A stretch of DNA of 64,000 nucleotides from Micrasema longulum (Eukaryota > Arthropoda > Insecta > Trichoptera > Brachycentridae): contig JAGVSM010001275.1 in NCBI GenBank assembly GCA_022494885.1, positions 1-64,000 on the forward strand. The letters are read 5' to 3'. The position numbers were made by a program, and so were the translations under genes. Position 1 is the stretch's first letter. Each line of letters opens with the position of its first letter. This document shows positions 9,901 through 19,291 of the stretch, piece by piece. The notes below the pieces were generated by a model, which was not told the DNA's origin, ran no database searches, and worked only from the letters and a program-made list of their open reading frames with translations.

Positions 9901-11924
9901 TCAAGAGGTAGAAACAGAAAGAAGGCGAGGTTTAGCATGGGCCGCCTTTGGTAAGCTCTCATATATCCTAAAATCTCCGAAGTATTTAATTTATTTAAAG
10001 AAGAAACTTTTTAATGCTTGTGTTCTCCCTGTACTGACATATGGCTGTGAAACTTTTGTGTTCACGAGAAAAAAATTACACAAATTATCAGTGACACAGA
10101 GAGCCATGGAAAGGAGAATGCTGGGTATTTCGCTGAGAGACAGAAAAACCAATACATGGATCAGAGCGAGAACAAAGATCACCGATGTGGTCCATAGGGC
10201 TGCCAACCAGAAATGGAGCTGGGCTGGTCATGTAGCCAGAATCACAGACCCTAGATGGACCAAAAAAGCCCTGGAGTGGCGACCCAGAACGGGTAAAAGA
10301 AGTGTCGGCAGGCCTCAGACAAGGTGGTCTGGTGACATAAGACGAGTTGCAGGAAGTGGTTGGATGCGGTTGGCTCAGGATAGGGAAATATGGAGACTAA
10401 AGGGGGAGGCCTATGTTCAACATTGGACAAGAGACGGCTGATGATGACGAACCACAACGTTGTAAATAATTATTTCTATTATTTTCTTCCCATCACTGAC
10501 TCCTATAGCTTGCATTGTTCAAATTATAAACAGGCAAAGGCGTACTTGATAAAATTTTAGCCACTTGCCTCATTAAAAACCTTCCAGCTGTTTTTTAATG
10601 TATCAAAAGGAAAAATCTACCAATGGAATTGTTTAAAAAGACATAAATGAATTATGTTGTGTAAATAAAACACCCAAAACACGAAAATCTTATTTATTAA
10701 GTAAGGAAACTTGGTCTCCAAACTTTCAAACATAGAATTAAGAACAGCTCAGAAACCGCATCAAACAGAAGGCAACTAAACTACTCTTAAACGAGTAGTT
10801 TTACGTTTTGACCCATTAGTTTCTTTGTAGACGTCGCTCAGTACGCAACTCCCGGTTTAAATTCAACTGTGCCGTGTTGTGTCGTTTTAAAGTGTTTATA
10901 TACTACTGGGATCTTTAAGAAACAGAATGAGATCACACTACATGTGTAATTAGCAAATGCATGTGCACATAGCAAATGCATTACCTAAAAATTGAATTAT
11001 TTGTCCATCTGTCAGATTGTCAAAGAAAACATAATGGAGTTTTCGTTAGTGTTGCCAAGGAGGTAATTTGTTTTACCCTACTTTGCTCATCTAATGAAAA
11101 TTGGATCTCGGATTAAACAACGCCGTGGTACACATTTGACCGACATTATTTTTAAAACATAAAAAATTATTTAACATAATATAAAAATATCCGTTTTATG
11201 TGAATTAAAATTTGTTTTATATTTTAAGTTCAAAGTTCATTAATTCAATTACTCTTATTAAATGACCCTTTACTTATCTCATCTGTTGTGTCAATCAATG
11301 TGTCCACGTGCACAATAAAATTTTAGAGAAATTAACGGATTGCTTTTTTTTAACCTTACATTTGTATTATGATTATATTTTTCGCGGTCTGGCAACATTA
11401 TGCGCCGATTTCACGCATGCGCACAGCAAAAGTGGGGCAAAGTGGGGGGATTTTTGGACACAGTTCGATGTATTCGAATATGATTCTACGCTCCTTCTGG
11501 ACTATTCTTAATTCTTTGCTTTCAAATTAGGATTTCTCTAAATGATATTTTTTTTTGAATTGTGACTTCTGTCTGAATAACAGCGATATATAATTTATCT
11601 CTAATGTACACAAAGAACGTCGATCGGAAAGTAAAAAACGCTTCCAGCCTCCCTGAAAATTCTTGGAAAATCTGTTTCAAATTCCAATCAGTCCTCACCT
11701 CAGGAAGCTTCTCTCGGTGGAACTAAGGGACGTGGATGAGGCGAGGGTGCCGGTTGGCAACAGTCTCCCGGAGGCGTCTGGTGATGTCCACACGCTCCAC
11801 TCAGGAGCGGACGAGGAAAAAAGAATAATAAAGAGAAAAGATTAAGGGACATACCTGAGAGTTGAGCAGTGACCAAACATACCATAGATAAAGCTGAGAC
11901 TGTTATCGAAGCGATTCGGCTCAT
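3802..11924 (-). CDS. CLIP-domain serine protease, CLIPC (Snake/Hayan-like), six exons, 3' end off window
   Basis: Predicted secreted zymogen of an extracellular protease cascade. Six minus-strand exons (11924-11855, 9474-9352, 8204-8043, 6783-6623, 5909-5797, 3963-3802) join in frame through GT-AG introns with matching phases. Residues 1-20 are a signal peptide. C28, C39, C45, C61, C71 and C72 form the CLIP domain, ending VVCCP. A Ser/Asn/Arg-rich linker follows, then KCSEYS. The activation site PLIVGG (cleavage after Leu157) and GEFPHM are typical of CLIPC proteases, whose members Snake, Hayan and Manduca HP6/HP21 act in Toll or melanisation cascades. The peptidase domain has CGGSLIS, TAAHC (His202) and NDIALL (Asp253). 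The catalytic Ser exon and stop lie left of position 1; I found no GDSGGP-coding segment in 1-3800. Family assignment is strong; the exact orthologue is not determinable. Confidence 0.93.
3980..4525. other. Intron of the CLIP protease gene, no feature seen
   Basis: AT-rich sequence with no coding or repeat match that I can support. Confidence 0.5.
4528..4610. repeat. Short repeat shared with 18686-18768
   Basis: Both copies share cttaaaagactgtggtaaat, then gcgcgcggtg and gatgtaaca- or ggtgtaaca-type sequence. Class unknown. Confidence 0.6.
4626..4990 (-). repeat. Tandem duplication, copy 1
   Basis: Shares taataattccttttccata, tagccctgttata, cgtctctgtcttccttttta and atttgaagattacaaaaaat with 5010-5335 in the same orientation. 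Copy 1 has about 62 extra bases near its right end. Confidence 0.85.
4655..4957 (-). CDS. Hypothetical 100-residue Cys-containing ORF in a tandem duplication
   Basis: I do not recognise this protein. From the ATG at 4957 it reads MDIFTPDSESKICIT, then VYPCYAKNECPLIQQHIC, KIELIKRKTETLFCGGCC and ends IICLFA. The spacing of the six central cysteines resembles small disulfide-rich domains, but there is no signal peptide and no clear flanking splice sites. The next-door copy (5010-5335) keeps STKIKLVKRKTET and FCG.C in the same frame but has a stop where this ORF has QQH and has lost several cysteines, which suggests a duplicated exon or gene that has decayed on one side. It could also be a chance frame in a repeat; it lies in an intron of the CLIP protease gene, on the same strand. 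Confidence 0.3.
   Translation of the reverse strand: MDIFTPDSESKICITMLDVNTKNVYPCYAKNECPLIQQHICKIKSTKIELIKRKTETLFCGGCCVKQIQSVDDSDGGRTRVILASYLFIYNRAKIICLFA
5010..5335 (-). repeat. Tandem duplication, copy 2 (decayed)
   Basis: Direct repeat of 4626-4990 with about 80 percent identity by eye and a missing internal segment. Its reverse-strand frame is interrupted. Confidence 0.8.
5390..5750 (+). repeat. Two repeat fragments joined
   Basis: 5430-5560 matches the middle of the 21727-22505 element (cagcctggtagccacatg, ctacaaaagct, gttgaaacggtgcttt). From about 5560 it switches to the end of the dispersed 370-400 bp unit (gagtttgtccaaatgtttgt, ccctagggagttgaatccag). The 78-residue frame across the joint is not a gene. 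Confidence 0.65.
5797..5909 (-). CDS. CLIP protease exon: catalytic His
   Basis: 113 bases; acceptor gattttag, donor gtaagt. Entered in phase 0 and left in phase 2. Encodes VAIGFPLNNNYIFACGGSLI then SESYVITAAHCTYSQYA. TAAHC carries the catalytic His (residue 202) and C187/C203 form the conserved His-loop disulfide. Confidence 0.95.
5965..6590 (+). mobile_element. RTE-like LINE C-terminal fragment
   Basis: Frames read FNSFKYSGTEM, LTRKTKTIIYKTLLRPVIAY, then from 6222 ERKILRKIFGAVNQNGVR, RLQWLGHVHRMNDNR, SRGRPKLRWLDNV and DEWRQILDGMY with a stop at 6582-6584. This is the usual C-terminal tail of RTE-type insect LINEs. A frameshift at about 6215 and a stop at 6072 show decay. It is 5'-truncated and sits in the intron between the His exon and the activation-site exon. 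Confidence 0.85.
6623..6783 (-). CDS. CLIP protease exon: zymogen activation site
   Basis: 161 bases; acceptor tttctcctcag, donor gtgaat directly after the ATG of PHM. Encodes CSEYSRIVTEELHALP, then PNCTLYKTPLIVGG and GEESRQGEFPHM. Activation after Leu rather than Arg or Lys is characteristic of CLIPC proteases such as Drosophila Snake. The plus-strand RTE fragment at 5965-6590 ends only about 35 bases from this donor. Reading through the donor would add unrelated residues. Confidence 0.93.
7085..7550 (+). mobile_element. hAT-type MITE, partial relative of 14279-15076
   Basis: Closely matches 14600-15076 (ccatctcaaagaaaaatag, gaaatactgttttccaaatc, cataatcgcttctatacac) and ends in the same terminus, ttcgcccctg, at 7550. 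The left terminus is not clear; caggggttggcgctcgaagc at 6896 is one candidate but the flanks do not match as a duplication. Confidence 0.65.
7541..7845 (+). mobile_element. LINE family E-like 3' end
   Basis: Encodes HAARLWNHLPSTTRDVTTLS then LFKSRLKKHLLSLP with a stop at 7658-7660, the C-terminal motif of CR1-like LINEs. The 3' UTR ends near attaaaataaaactattatt. Positions 7846-8040 hold nothing recognised. Confidence 0.75.
8043..8204 (-). CDS. CLIP protease exon: end of CLIP domain and linker
   Basis: 162 bases. Acceptor tttttcag at 8205-8206. It begins RLSVVCCP, completing the CLIP domain, then a 45-residue linker rich in Ser, Asn, Gly, Arg and Pro. Two donors are possible: gtacaa after 8050 and gtaatt after 8043. 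Only the second gives phase 1, as the next exon requires, and it produces GISVQKCSEYS with the Cys that ties the linker to the protease domain; I chose it for that reason. Confidence 0.88.
8745..9215 (-). repeat. 370-400 bp dispersed unit with direct end repeats
   Basis: caatattttgaatttgtcca at 8745 recurs as caatattttgagtttgtct at 9142, a 397-bp period, each followed by gtagacaaggactggattca. Between them lie the reverse complements of the dispersed-unit core (ggcttatgacctgtcaatgg, aagtggccacttt) and head segment. It fills most of the intron before the CLIP exon. Confidence 0.8.
9352..9474 (-). CDS. CLIP protease exon: most of the CLIP domain
   Basis: 123 bases, acceptor ttttttccag, donor gtaaga, entered and left in phase 1. 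It encodes the first four CLIP cysteines: NDYCTV, GICK, ADCPS and TICSYMG. C2-C3 spacing (five residues) and the PADCP motif fit a CLIP fold. The next exon supplies the adjacent CC pair, a usual split for this family. Confidence 0.92.
9516..9594 (+). mobile_element. LINE RT scrap, target of an RTE insertion
   Basis: gagggtgtaccacagggatc encodes EGVPQGS, followed by NLGLLLF, the RT motif GVPQGSNLGPLLF. The RTE at 9607-10449 is inserted just downstream of it. Confidence 0.65.
9607..10449 (+). mobile_element. RTE-like LINE, 5'-truncated, 12-bp target duplication
   Basis: aaccacaacgtt flanks the element at 9595-9606 and 10450-10461. The coding frame runs LRFADDIVLFAKDEKELENM (RT catalytic motif FADD), YIYLGYEI, LTYGCETFVF, RAMERRMLGISLRDRKTN, GHVARITDPRW, RSVGRPQTRWSGDI and ends TRDG-stop at 10440-10442. 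The 3' end is a short ATG-type repeat. A frameshift lies near 9660. It is the same family as 49562-50010. It lies in intron 1 of the CLIP protease gene. Confidence 0.92.
10462..11640. other. Intron 1 of the CLIP protease gene, no feature recognised
   Basis: AT-rich, without recognisable coding or matches to other repeats in the window. The GC-richer stretch 11680-11820 is discussed under rejected items. Confidence 0.5.
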
Positions 11925-11938
11925 ATTTATTGCAAAAT
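11855..11938 (-). CDS. CLIP protease exon: 5' UTR end plus signal peptide
   Basis: The ATG at 11924-11922 opens MSRIASITVSALSMVCLVTA, a typical signal peptide, followed by QLS. The exon ends in phase 1 at 11855 before gtatgt. Fourteen bases upstream of the ATG is a good splice acceptor (pyrimidine-rich tract ending ctttacag at 11939), so the 5' UTR probably starts in a separate upstream exon and the promoter is not adjacent to this ATG. G at 11855 joins TG at 9474 to make Val24, giving a clean mature N-terminus near the first CLIP cysteine. Confidence 0.88.
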
Positions 11939-12039
11939 CTGTAAAGAACGAAAAACGAAATGTTATGACAGTTCGATTAATGAAGAAGTTCCATGCAACA
12001 AGAAATTTGATATAATATATAATGAGGAATTCCACTGTT

Positions 12040-12600
12040 TTCTAATTTATTTTTTTCTATTGGCGTACTATTTAACTAAGCAAAACTATATATTTTTTTT
12101 TGTGCGTTATTTACAAAGATATGATTTTTGAAAGTTACATTTATCAAATACCGCGCCAAATGACTGTTATCAGTGTGTCACTTTTCAGTAGTGACGTCAT
12201 GAAACGGTTGGCGTTCTTACTTTCACTGACCTGACAAGAATCTATGGAATATTGCTTTGATTACTTCATTTAGTTGATCGTAATTTGCTCATTTCTATGT
12301 AATGGTTGTTTTTACGAACGTTTCGATTTAGAAAAACCTAGAAAGTTGACATAATCTCTGGTTGAAATGTCAAATTATACAAATTATACTCTTTTTTCTA
12401 TGGTCAAAACGTTCCTTACAAGGTGCGGGGGCTTTAAATCGGAAACCGGAAATACTACAAGTAGATATAAGGAGTGACGTCATTTATTACGATTTTAAAA
12501 TGAATACTATTTTTAACATTTTTTATTTATTATTGCGTGCATTTTTGAGATATTTCATCCTACTCCAAAATTTGTTCATATTCACAACATTTTAAAAATT
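12040..12600. other. Upstream of the CLIP protease coding start, nothing firm
   Basis: AT-rich. A TATA-like tract (tattatatattatatc, minus strand, about 12005-12025) lies upstream of the UTR splice acceptor, so it would be intronic if that acceptor is used. No promoter can be called. Confidence 0.3.
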
Positions 12601-12604
12601 TAAT

Positions 12605-13640
12605 TCCGGGTTGGGCTGGAATTCCTCATTGGAATCCACATTACAATTGCTTCTATACAAGGAAAAAGGTTCAAGGGTGGAATGCAGGAATTATAGAGCA
12701 ATCAGCCTTCTGAGCGCTGTTGGCAAAATGTATGGAAGAATACTGATTGAGAGAGTAAGAAAAGTTACAAAGGATAGAGTGTGGGATATCCAGGGCGCTT
12801 TTATGAATGGAAGAGGATGTATGGATCAAATATTTGCTTTGCGAAACATGACAGAGAAATTTCTTGCTAAAAACAAAAAGCTTTTCTGTGCATTTGTCGA
12901 TCTGCAAGAAGCGTTCGATAGAGTTGAGAGAGTTGAGAGAGTTGAGAGAGAAACATTATGGAAGGTGTTATCGGAGTACGGAGTGAGCGGAAATCTGACA
13001 CAAGCTATTGCTTCTCTGCATAGGGACAGCACAGCATGTGTTAGGGTAAACGGTTCATACGCATCGTGGTTTGACATTCATAAAAGAGTCAAACAGGGAT
13101 GTGTGATGTCACCATGGCTGTTCAACGTGTATATCGATAACTGCATGAAAGAACTGAAAGGCTTAAGAATGGGAGCAAAAATGGGTGATTTAAATGTCAA
13201 CTGTCTTTTGTATGCTGACGATGCCGTGCTTCTTGCTAACACTAAAGAGGAACTGCAATTCTTGGTAACAAAAGTCTACGATGGAAGCGATTTGCTGATG
13301 AATGTCGATAAATCGAATGTGATGGTTTTTGGAAGAAATTAAAGTATGACTAAATGTGAAATCACTGTGGATGGAGTTATATTAAAACAAGTAGAGGAAT
13401 TTGTGTATCTGGGAAGTATGTTTACTAGGGATGAAATGACTGAGAAAGATAATGAAAGGAGGGTGAGTGCCGGGAACAGAGTGAACGGTGCACTTTAATC
13501 AACCTTGGCAAATAAATGTTTGTCCCGGTCCCGACCCTGATGTATAGGAGCGAAGTATGGACTTGGAAAAACAGGGATGAAAGTAGGCTGAATGCTGTCG
13601 AAATGCGATCTCTCAGGCGAATGTGTGGTAAAATTAATAA
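12605..13640 (+). mobile_element. LINE family A, RT domain copy
   Basis: The longest frame (12611-13342) reads NYRAISLLSAVGKMYGRILI, GRGCMDQIFAL, FCAFVDLQEAFDRVERVER, KQGCVMSPWLFNVYIDNCM and LLYADDAVLLA: RT motifs in order with intact YADD. An in-frame triplication gives RVERVERVER where other copies have one DRVDRE. After 13342 the frame breaks; 13345-13625 continues in other frames (CEITVDGVIL, RDEMTEKD, RSLRRMCGKI) and stops abruptly near 13640. The strongest RT copy of family A in the window. Confidence 0.9.
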
Positions 13641-14190
13641 ATATATTATAACAATGTCAATACAATGAGGAAGTTCAGTGCCTAGAGAAATTGGATATAA
13701 AAATGCTTTCTTACACGCGGTGAAAATTAGAACACTCTGAGTTTCTCTAAAATGTATAAACGTAAGAGGTGTCGGTAAGTATATTATTTATAAAAACTAA
13801 TAAAGGTGAAATAAACAATATATAAACAAATAAACGAACAAATGAATTTTTTATTAGTTTTCATACAAATTATTTTTAGCAGATACAAAATGCTTTGTTA
13901 GTTTTTCTAAGAAAACCTTTGTTTTGGTAAAGAATTGTTCGTATTGACTGGCTCGAATAACCTTCAGAGGTTGCGAAAGAAATAGCGCTGTTTTTATAAG
14001 CAATATACCGACACCTCCTACGTGCCTCCCACTGTTCTGGTGCCATAATCCACTGAGAAAATACGAGAATACGTTTATTTAAAAAAAAAAAATTTAAAAA
14101 AAAACAGACCGCGCTTCCTTTTAGGATCTAAATTTACTGCAGCAGAGAGGGACCCAGCCGACGACAGGCCATAAGCCGTGTAAATGCCTG
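13641..14190. other. No gene seen
   Basis: AT-rich. 13665-13735 resembles 17265-17330 (aagaaattggatattaaaat). 14145-14190 carries a degraded core of the dispersed repeat (cagccgacgacaggccataa). Confidence 0.4.
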
Positions 14191-14194
14191 GACT

Positions 14195-15890
14195 TTAATT
14201 GTTCTACTCCTACTACCATCATGCAATTTCCCCGTAGGGGTAGGCAGAGAGAATGGACCACCACACACGTCTATCCTGCAGTGGCGAATGGTGATTTTAT
14301 TTACAGGTAAGCTACAAAAAAATAAAATATATTTGTACCTACATAGGAGGTACATAATATAATATAAGTAATATATACTATAAATTGATATTTTTCTGTG
14401 GTTCTGAGTGATACGACAACTCTCATCCATGAAATCAACTCAAACGATGTAACTTCGTGATATATTATATTATATCCATATATTATCCATCACTTTAATA
14501 TATAATTCATTAAAAAATAAATAAAAAATACCACTATGAATTCAGTCGATATTAGGGATTCCATTGAAATGTCAACTGGCCGCATTGTTCTAGTAATTAC
14601 TAGTGCTGAAAACGGCAGCGTGGAGTGCTATATGTCCGACACTGTGACGCATGAAAGTTATTATGGTCTTATGTCAAAAGTACCATCTCAAAGAAAAATA
14701 GTCCTTAAGAAACAATGTTTGAAATACTGTTTTCCAAATCAAGAATCTTCAAATAATTTGTGTAATCTGCAAGATTGATCAAGGAGAAAAAACCCGCACT
14801 GGGGTTAGTACATTCAAAATATAGTATACTTATTTGTATGAAAAAATAAGCTGGAATAATCGGCTAGTTTCTTGGCTCACCGCGGGCGCTGGGCGCGTTT
14901 TATTAAAATTTATATTTATATATTAGGATAAAAATACAAACGGTGGAAATGATTTAAAATAAATGGTAATTATTTATTTGTTTTTTTGTAAATAAAGTTA
15001 CAATAAAACATTATTATGATTAGTCAAATATAATGGTAAGCTGTGCATAATCGCTTCTATACACGGTTCGCCCCTGCTATCCTGGCATACATTCCTAGCC
15101 TCTTCCACATTCATACATCTTGTCATACATGCCCTTCGGTTCTGTCTACTTTTGACATGACCAGACTTAAGATTTTGGTTTATCTGATCATGCCACGTCT
15201 TCCTCGGTCGTCCTCGTCTCACGTTGCCGTTCACTTTCGCCATATATACTTGTTTTATTTACATACATACATTCTTTCGTCATCCATTCGTTCTACGTGA
15301 CCCAACTATCTCAGAGACCCTTTCTTGATCTTATCAATTATACTCGACTCAGATTTACACTCTCGCCTGATTTCATCATTCGTAACCCTGTCATACATTG
15401 ATTTCCCACACATTCTTCTAAGTGATTTCAACCATTGCATTTTAACCGCGTTCAGTGGGCTTTCATCTTTCCTCTGCCAGTTCCATGTGTCACTTCCATA
15501 CATAGGTGTCGGGACTAAAACTCCGTTGTGCACTGCCAGTTTTGCTTCAATTGACATATTTTTATTAGAAATTACTGTGCTTAGTGCTCCGTTCATTTTG
15601 CTGCCCGCATTCACTCTTCTTTCAACATATTTTTATACTCTTCCATCTCTTGAAAGCATGCTTCCCAGATACACAAACTCCTCTACTTGCTCGAGACATT
15701 CGTTGTTTAAATTTATTATGCAGTCAGTAACCACACTTCCCCTTTCAAATACCATCACTTTTGACTTACTTTCGTTCATCGCCAGTTCGTTCTCCAGACA
15801 TATATCATACATTCTAGAGACTATTTGCTGCAGATCATCGTTGCTGCTTGCTAACAGAACTACATCACCAGCATACAATAAGCAGCTTAA
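14195..15890 (-). mobile_element. LINE family B, minus strand, split by a hAT MITE
   Basis: 3' end with (TAC/CTA)-type tail and ccccgtaggggtaggcagag at 14195-14270, then the MITE, then 15085-15890. Reverse-strand frames read RNRRACMTRCMNVEEARNVC, RGRPRKTWHDQINQNLKSGH, RRMCGKSMYDRVTNDEIRRE, NGVLVPTPMYGSDTWNW, EEFVYLGSMLSRDGR and SCLLYAGDVVLLASSNDD. The RT motif reads YAGD instead of YADD, so catalysis would be lost. A short insertion (acatacatac) lies at 15262-15275. Confidence 0.9.
14279..15076 (+). mobile_element. hAT-type MITE with perfect 8-bp target duplication
   Basis: Begins cagtggcgaa and ends ttcgcccctg, a 10-bp imperfect inverted terminus of hAT type (CAG.GGCG). ctatcctg flanks both ends (14271-14278 and 15077-15084). 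An uninterrupted copy of the host LINE at 57626-57710 shows the empty site (tttatcctggaatac). 798 bp, no transposase. The 80-residue frame inside has no recognisable product. Confidence 0.93.
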
Positions 15891-15892
15891 TG

Positions 15893-16275
15893 AATTATTC
15901 CCTTCAAAATTTAGATAATAATAACTTCTTAAGAAGGTGCTCGACGTTAGACAATTTAAAAAAAGTCTTTGACCCATTTCTGGGTACAAGAGGAGATCCC
16001 AGCAAAATGACTTGGAATTTTTTGGGATAGATCTTCCGGCTTTTCGTAGATCTCTTCGCGACTAAACAGTGTGGGATGAAGTTGGATTGGCATGGTTCAG
16101 CTCAAAGTTTTTGGTCCTTCGTTTTTTTGAATATATTGTATACAATTATTGTTTTGCCCTTGTTTGTCTTTGCTAAATAGTTTTATGTTTATTTGTTCAG
16201 TTTCTTGCATTTATGTTTCTTCATGTAACTGTTGTAATTGGCTTAGGCCGTATAAATAAATAAATAAATAAATAA
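15893..16275 (+). mobile_element. Retroelement 3' tail with (AAAT)n end
   Basis: Frame ends LRRCSTLDNLKKVFDPFLGT then TRGDPSKMTWNFLG-stop (16028-16030), followed by a 230-bp UTR ending ggcttaggccgtataaataa and AAAT repeats. Lies between a minus-strand LINE B and a plus-strand LINE A fragment. Family not recognised. Confidence 0.55.
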
Positions 16276-16598
16276 AGTCAAGAAAGGAGCTCTGCGCTGG
16301 TTTGGACATGTAGAGCGAATGGACGGCGAAAGAACGGCTGAGAATATTTACAATGCGAATGTTTATGGATGCAGAAATAGAGGTAGACCGAGAAAGACAT
16401 GGCATGACCAAATCCAACAAATACTTGAAGATGGACATGTCAAAAGTCGGAATAATCGGCGCGCGTGCATGAGAAGATGCATGAATGTAGAAGTAGCGAG
16501 ATCTGTATGCAAAGATAGAGTGATGTGGCGTTCTATCCTCTCTGCCTACCCTTACGGGGCAACGGCGTGATGGTTTGTTGTTGTTGTTAATAATTTTG
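16276..16598 (+). mobile_element. LINE family A C-terminus with (TTG)n tail
   Basis: Encodes KKGALRWFGHVERMDGERTA, GCRNRGRPRKTWHDQIQQIL, RRACMRRCMNVEVARSVC and ends GATA-stop (16568-16570), then gtttgttgttgttgtt. Confidence 0.9.
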
Positions 16599-16604
16599 AA
16601 ACTC

Positions 16605-16765
16605 ATGCTTATTTAATAAGGTACATTATAAAATTTCATTGGACTGATTTTCTTACTTAAATGAAAAAAAAAAACTTTTTCGAAAACTTCAAGCTTTGAT
16701 GACAAAGCTTCAGTATGACGTCATAGCTAAAGGTAAAATTCTCCGGACCGATTTCTAAGATACGC
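16605..16765 (+). repeat. Unclassified repeat, copy of 57370-57530
   Basis: Shares ttatttaataaggt, ttggactgattttcttactt and gaaaacttcaagct with 57370-57530. Confidence 0.6.
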
Positions 16766-17515
16766 TACCGATCCCCCCACCATCAAGTTTCGATGTAAGT
16801 ACATCGGTTTGAATCGACGGGTCTAGAACCCCTCGATACGTTTATCTACGCTTTATAAATGACTAAAATTTTGTTCCACCGAGCAATTTTTCCTTTAATC
16901 GTGATTTACTTAAATTTTAACCGTCCTGAAGTTGGCACTTTTTTTCTTAAAAGCCTTTTAAAAATATGAGAGTTAATTTTGAAGCCGAATTAAATTCTGA
17001 CATGACTGCCAGTTTCGGAAACGAGAAGTGAAATTCGTCCTGTCTACAAACATTTGAACGTAATCAAAATATTGTCGATTTTTATTGGAATTTTATTTCA
17101 ACGCCGTCTCTCTGTCCGCACCGAGCGGTGCATAGGTCACTGTACAGTCTCGCGGCTCGGGACCACGGCGAGATTATTCCTTACTATATTTATGTTATGT
17201 GACATATTGACCTGAGTTATCAACTAAAGATAATGACTGTGTACGTTTGTGTTTATCAGCCAATAAGAAAGTCCAGTACTGCAAGAAATTGGATATTAAA
17301 ATGTTTTTTTCATGCGAAAAAATGAGATTACGCGATCTGTTTGTTTTCATCTATATTACTTTTATATTATTTATATTTTATATTTTTATATTTATTTTAT
17401 TTATTATATTTTTGTATTTTTATTATTTTATTTGTGGCGTTATGTTGGCACTCATGTCTCTAACCATATAATTAAGAATAGTCCAGGAGAAGCGTAGAAT
17501 CATATTTGAATACAT
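16766..17515. other. No gene seen
   Basis: AT-rich, with a GC-richer patch at 17100-17175. The hydrophobic frames at 17247-17497 come from T-rich low-complexity DNA. Confidence 0.4.
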
Positions 17516-17519
17516 CGGA

Positions 17520-18450
17520 CTGTGAATAAATCAAAGAAATAAAATTAAATAAATTAAATAAATAAAATATGAATGAAATGAATAAAATAAATAAAATACA
17601 CAAAATTAACCAAATAAACAAAAAACAAAATGAATAAAATGAATAAAATGAATAAAATGAATAAAATGAATAATGTGAATAAAGAAAATAAAATAAAATA
17701 AAATAAATCGAATAAATAAAATAAAATAAATTAAATACACAAAATTAACCAAATAAACAAAAAACAAAATGAATAAAGTGAATAATGTGAATAAAGAAAA
17801 TAAAATAAATCGAATAAATAAAATAAATAAAATGAATAAAATAAATAAAATACACAAAATTAACCAAATAAACAAAAAACAAAATGAATAAAGGGAATAA
17901 TGTGAATAAAGAAAATAAAATAAATTATATAAATAAAATAAATAAAATAAAATAAATAAAATTAATAAAATGAATAAAATGGATAAAATAAATAAAATTG
18001 ATAAAATGAATAAAATAAATAAAATACACAAAATTAACCAAATAAACAAAAAACAAAATGAATGAAGTGAATAATGTGAATAAAGAAAATAAAATAAAAT
18101 AAAATAAATCATATAAATAAAATAAATAAAATAAAATAAATCAAATAAATAAAATGAATAAAATTAATAATATTAATAAAATTAATGAAATAAATAAAAT
18201 ACACAAAATTAACAAAATAAACAAAAAACAAAATGAATAAAGTGAATAATCTGAATAAAGAAAATAAAATAAATTAAATTAAATAAATCAAATAAATAAA
18301 ATAAAATAAATAAAATCAATAAAATGAATAAAATATACAAAATAACTAAATAAAGAAAAAACAAAATGAATAATGTGAATAAAGAAAATAAAAAAATTTT
18401 TAAATAAATCAAATAAATAAAATTAAATTAATAAAATGAATAAATTAATA
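17520..18450 (+). repeat. AAATA-type low-complexity block with embedded phrase
   Basis: Runs of aaata/aatga pentamers. The phrase cacaaaattaaccaaataaa followed by caaaaaacaaaatgaataaa recurs at 17599, 17738, 17853, 18027 and 18202, with a decayed copy near 18335, at spacings of 139, 115, 174, 175 and about 133. The long Ile/Leu/Phe frames on the minus strand reflect composition, not genes. Confidence 0.9.
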
Positions 18451-19290
18451 AAAATAACTGAAATAAATAAAATATATACAAATATCTATTGGAGGGTCAT
18501 CTGTATAATATCTAAATTGATCATGATTATTGATGATCAATACGTGACCACTGAGGTACTCACAAACCAGTTTACAAGATATGACAAGAGTCCTAATTAT
18601 TTAAAATCACAACATAAATTAATACTAATCGTTTGTCAAACACATATAATTTTGGTAAGGAGTGCTGTTCTTTTTATTCCGGTGATTCTTCAACTCTTAA
18701 AAGACTGTGGTAAATAATTCCTTTGCGCGCGGTGGTGTAACATCGCGTCACCACAAGCAAAAGAGACAACAGAGAATGGCCTAAAAGTAATTCTTAAAAA
18801 CATCAAATCAAATTGATCAATCGACAAGCTCAGATTTACCATTAAAATATGTGCATTCTCGTCGAATGCAGGCCTGGTAGGTAGATGCAAAATAGATTAA
18901 TGCTTCTAAATTTTTTTATACAAATTCGATTGAAATTTTTCTAAAAATTAAAAATCAGTTAAGCCGTTTAGGAGGAGTTCAGTGACATCACACGTGCAGA
19001 AGAATTATATATAAAAATATTACGTTTATGTTTTCAATTTCAATAATAATTTTTAAAAAAAAATAGTAGATCAATGCCGTAAAAAATACCCATAGTTTGA
19101 CGGCGTGGACTGTAAAAATGAGCTGTGCATGATCCATTTTGGCTCATACATAGTAATTAAGGGTTAAAAATAATAAACACGTTTTACGCAGTTAGCTGTA
19201 ACCTGTTTTAATATAACAACAGACACAACAAATGTATCTTTTCTCTGTGAAATTATCTCTGTGCACGAGCCAGATGCAATTTCGCGTGGA
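18450..19290. other. No gene seen
   Basis: Contains the short repeat at 18686-18768 (copy of 4528-4610). Otherwise AT-rich with no support for coding. Confidence 0.4.
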
Positions 19291-19291
19291 G

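Noticed and set aside
11680..11820. GC-richer segment in intron 1 of the CLIP protease with acceptor- and donor-like ends (ctcctgag, gtgagg), possibly an extra exon
   Set aside because: In the phase required by the flanking exons it reads VERVDITRRLRETVANRH and then a stop, and exon 1 already joins exon 2 perfectly without it.
17606..18412. Minus-strand frames rich in Ile, Leu and Phe resembling membrane proteins
   Set aside because: Product of AAATA low-complexity DNA.
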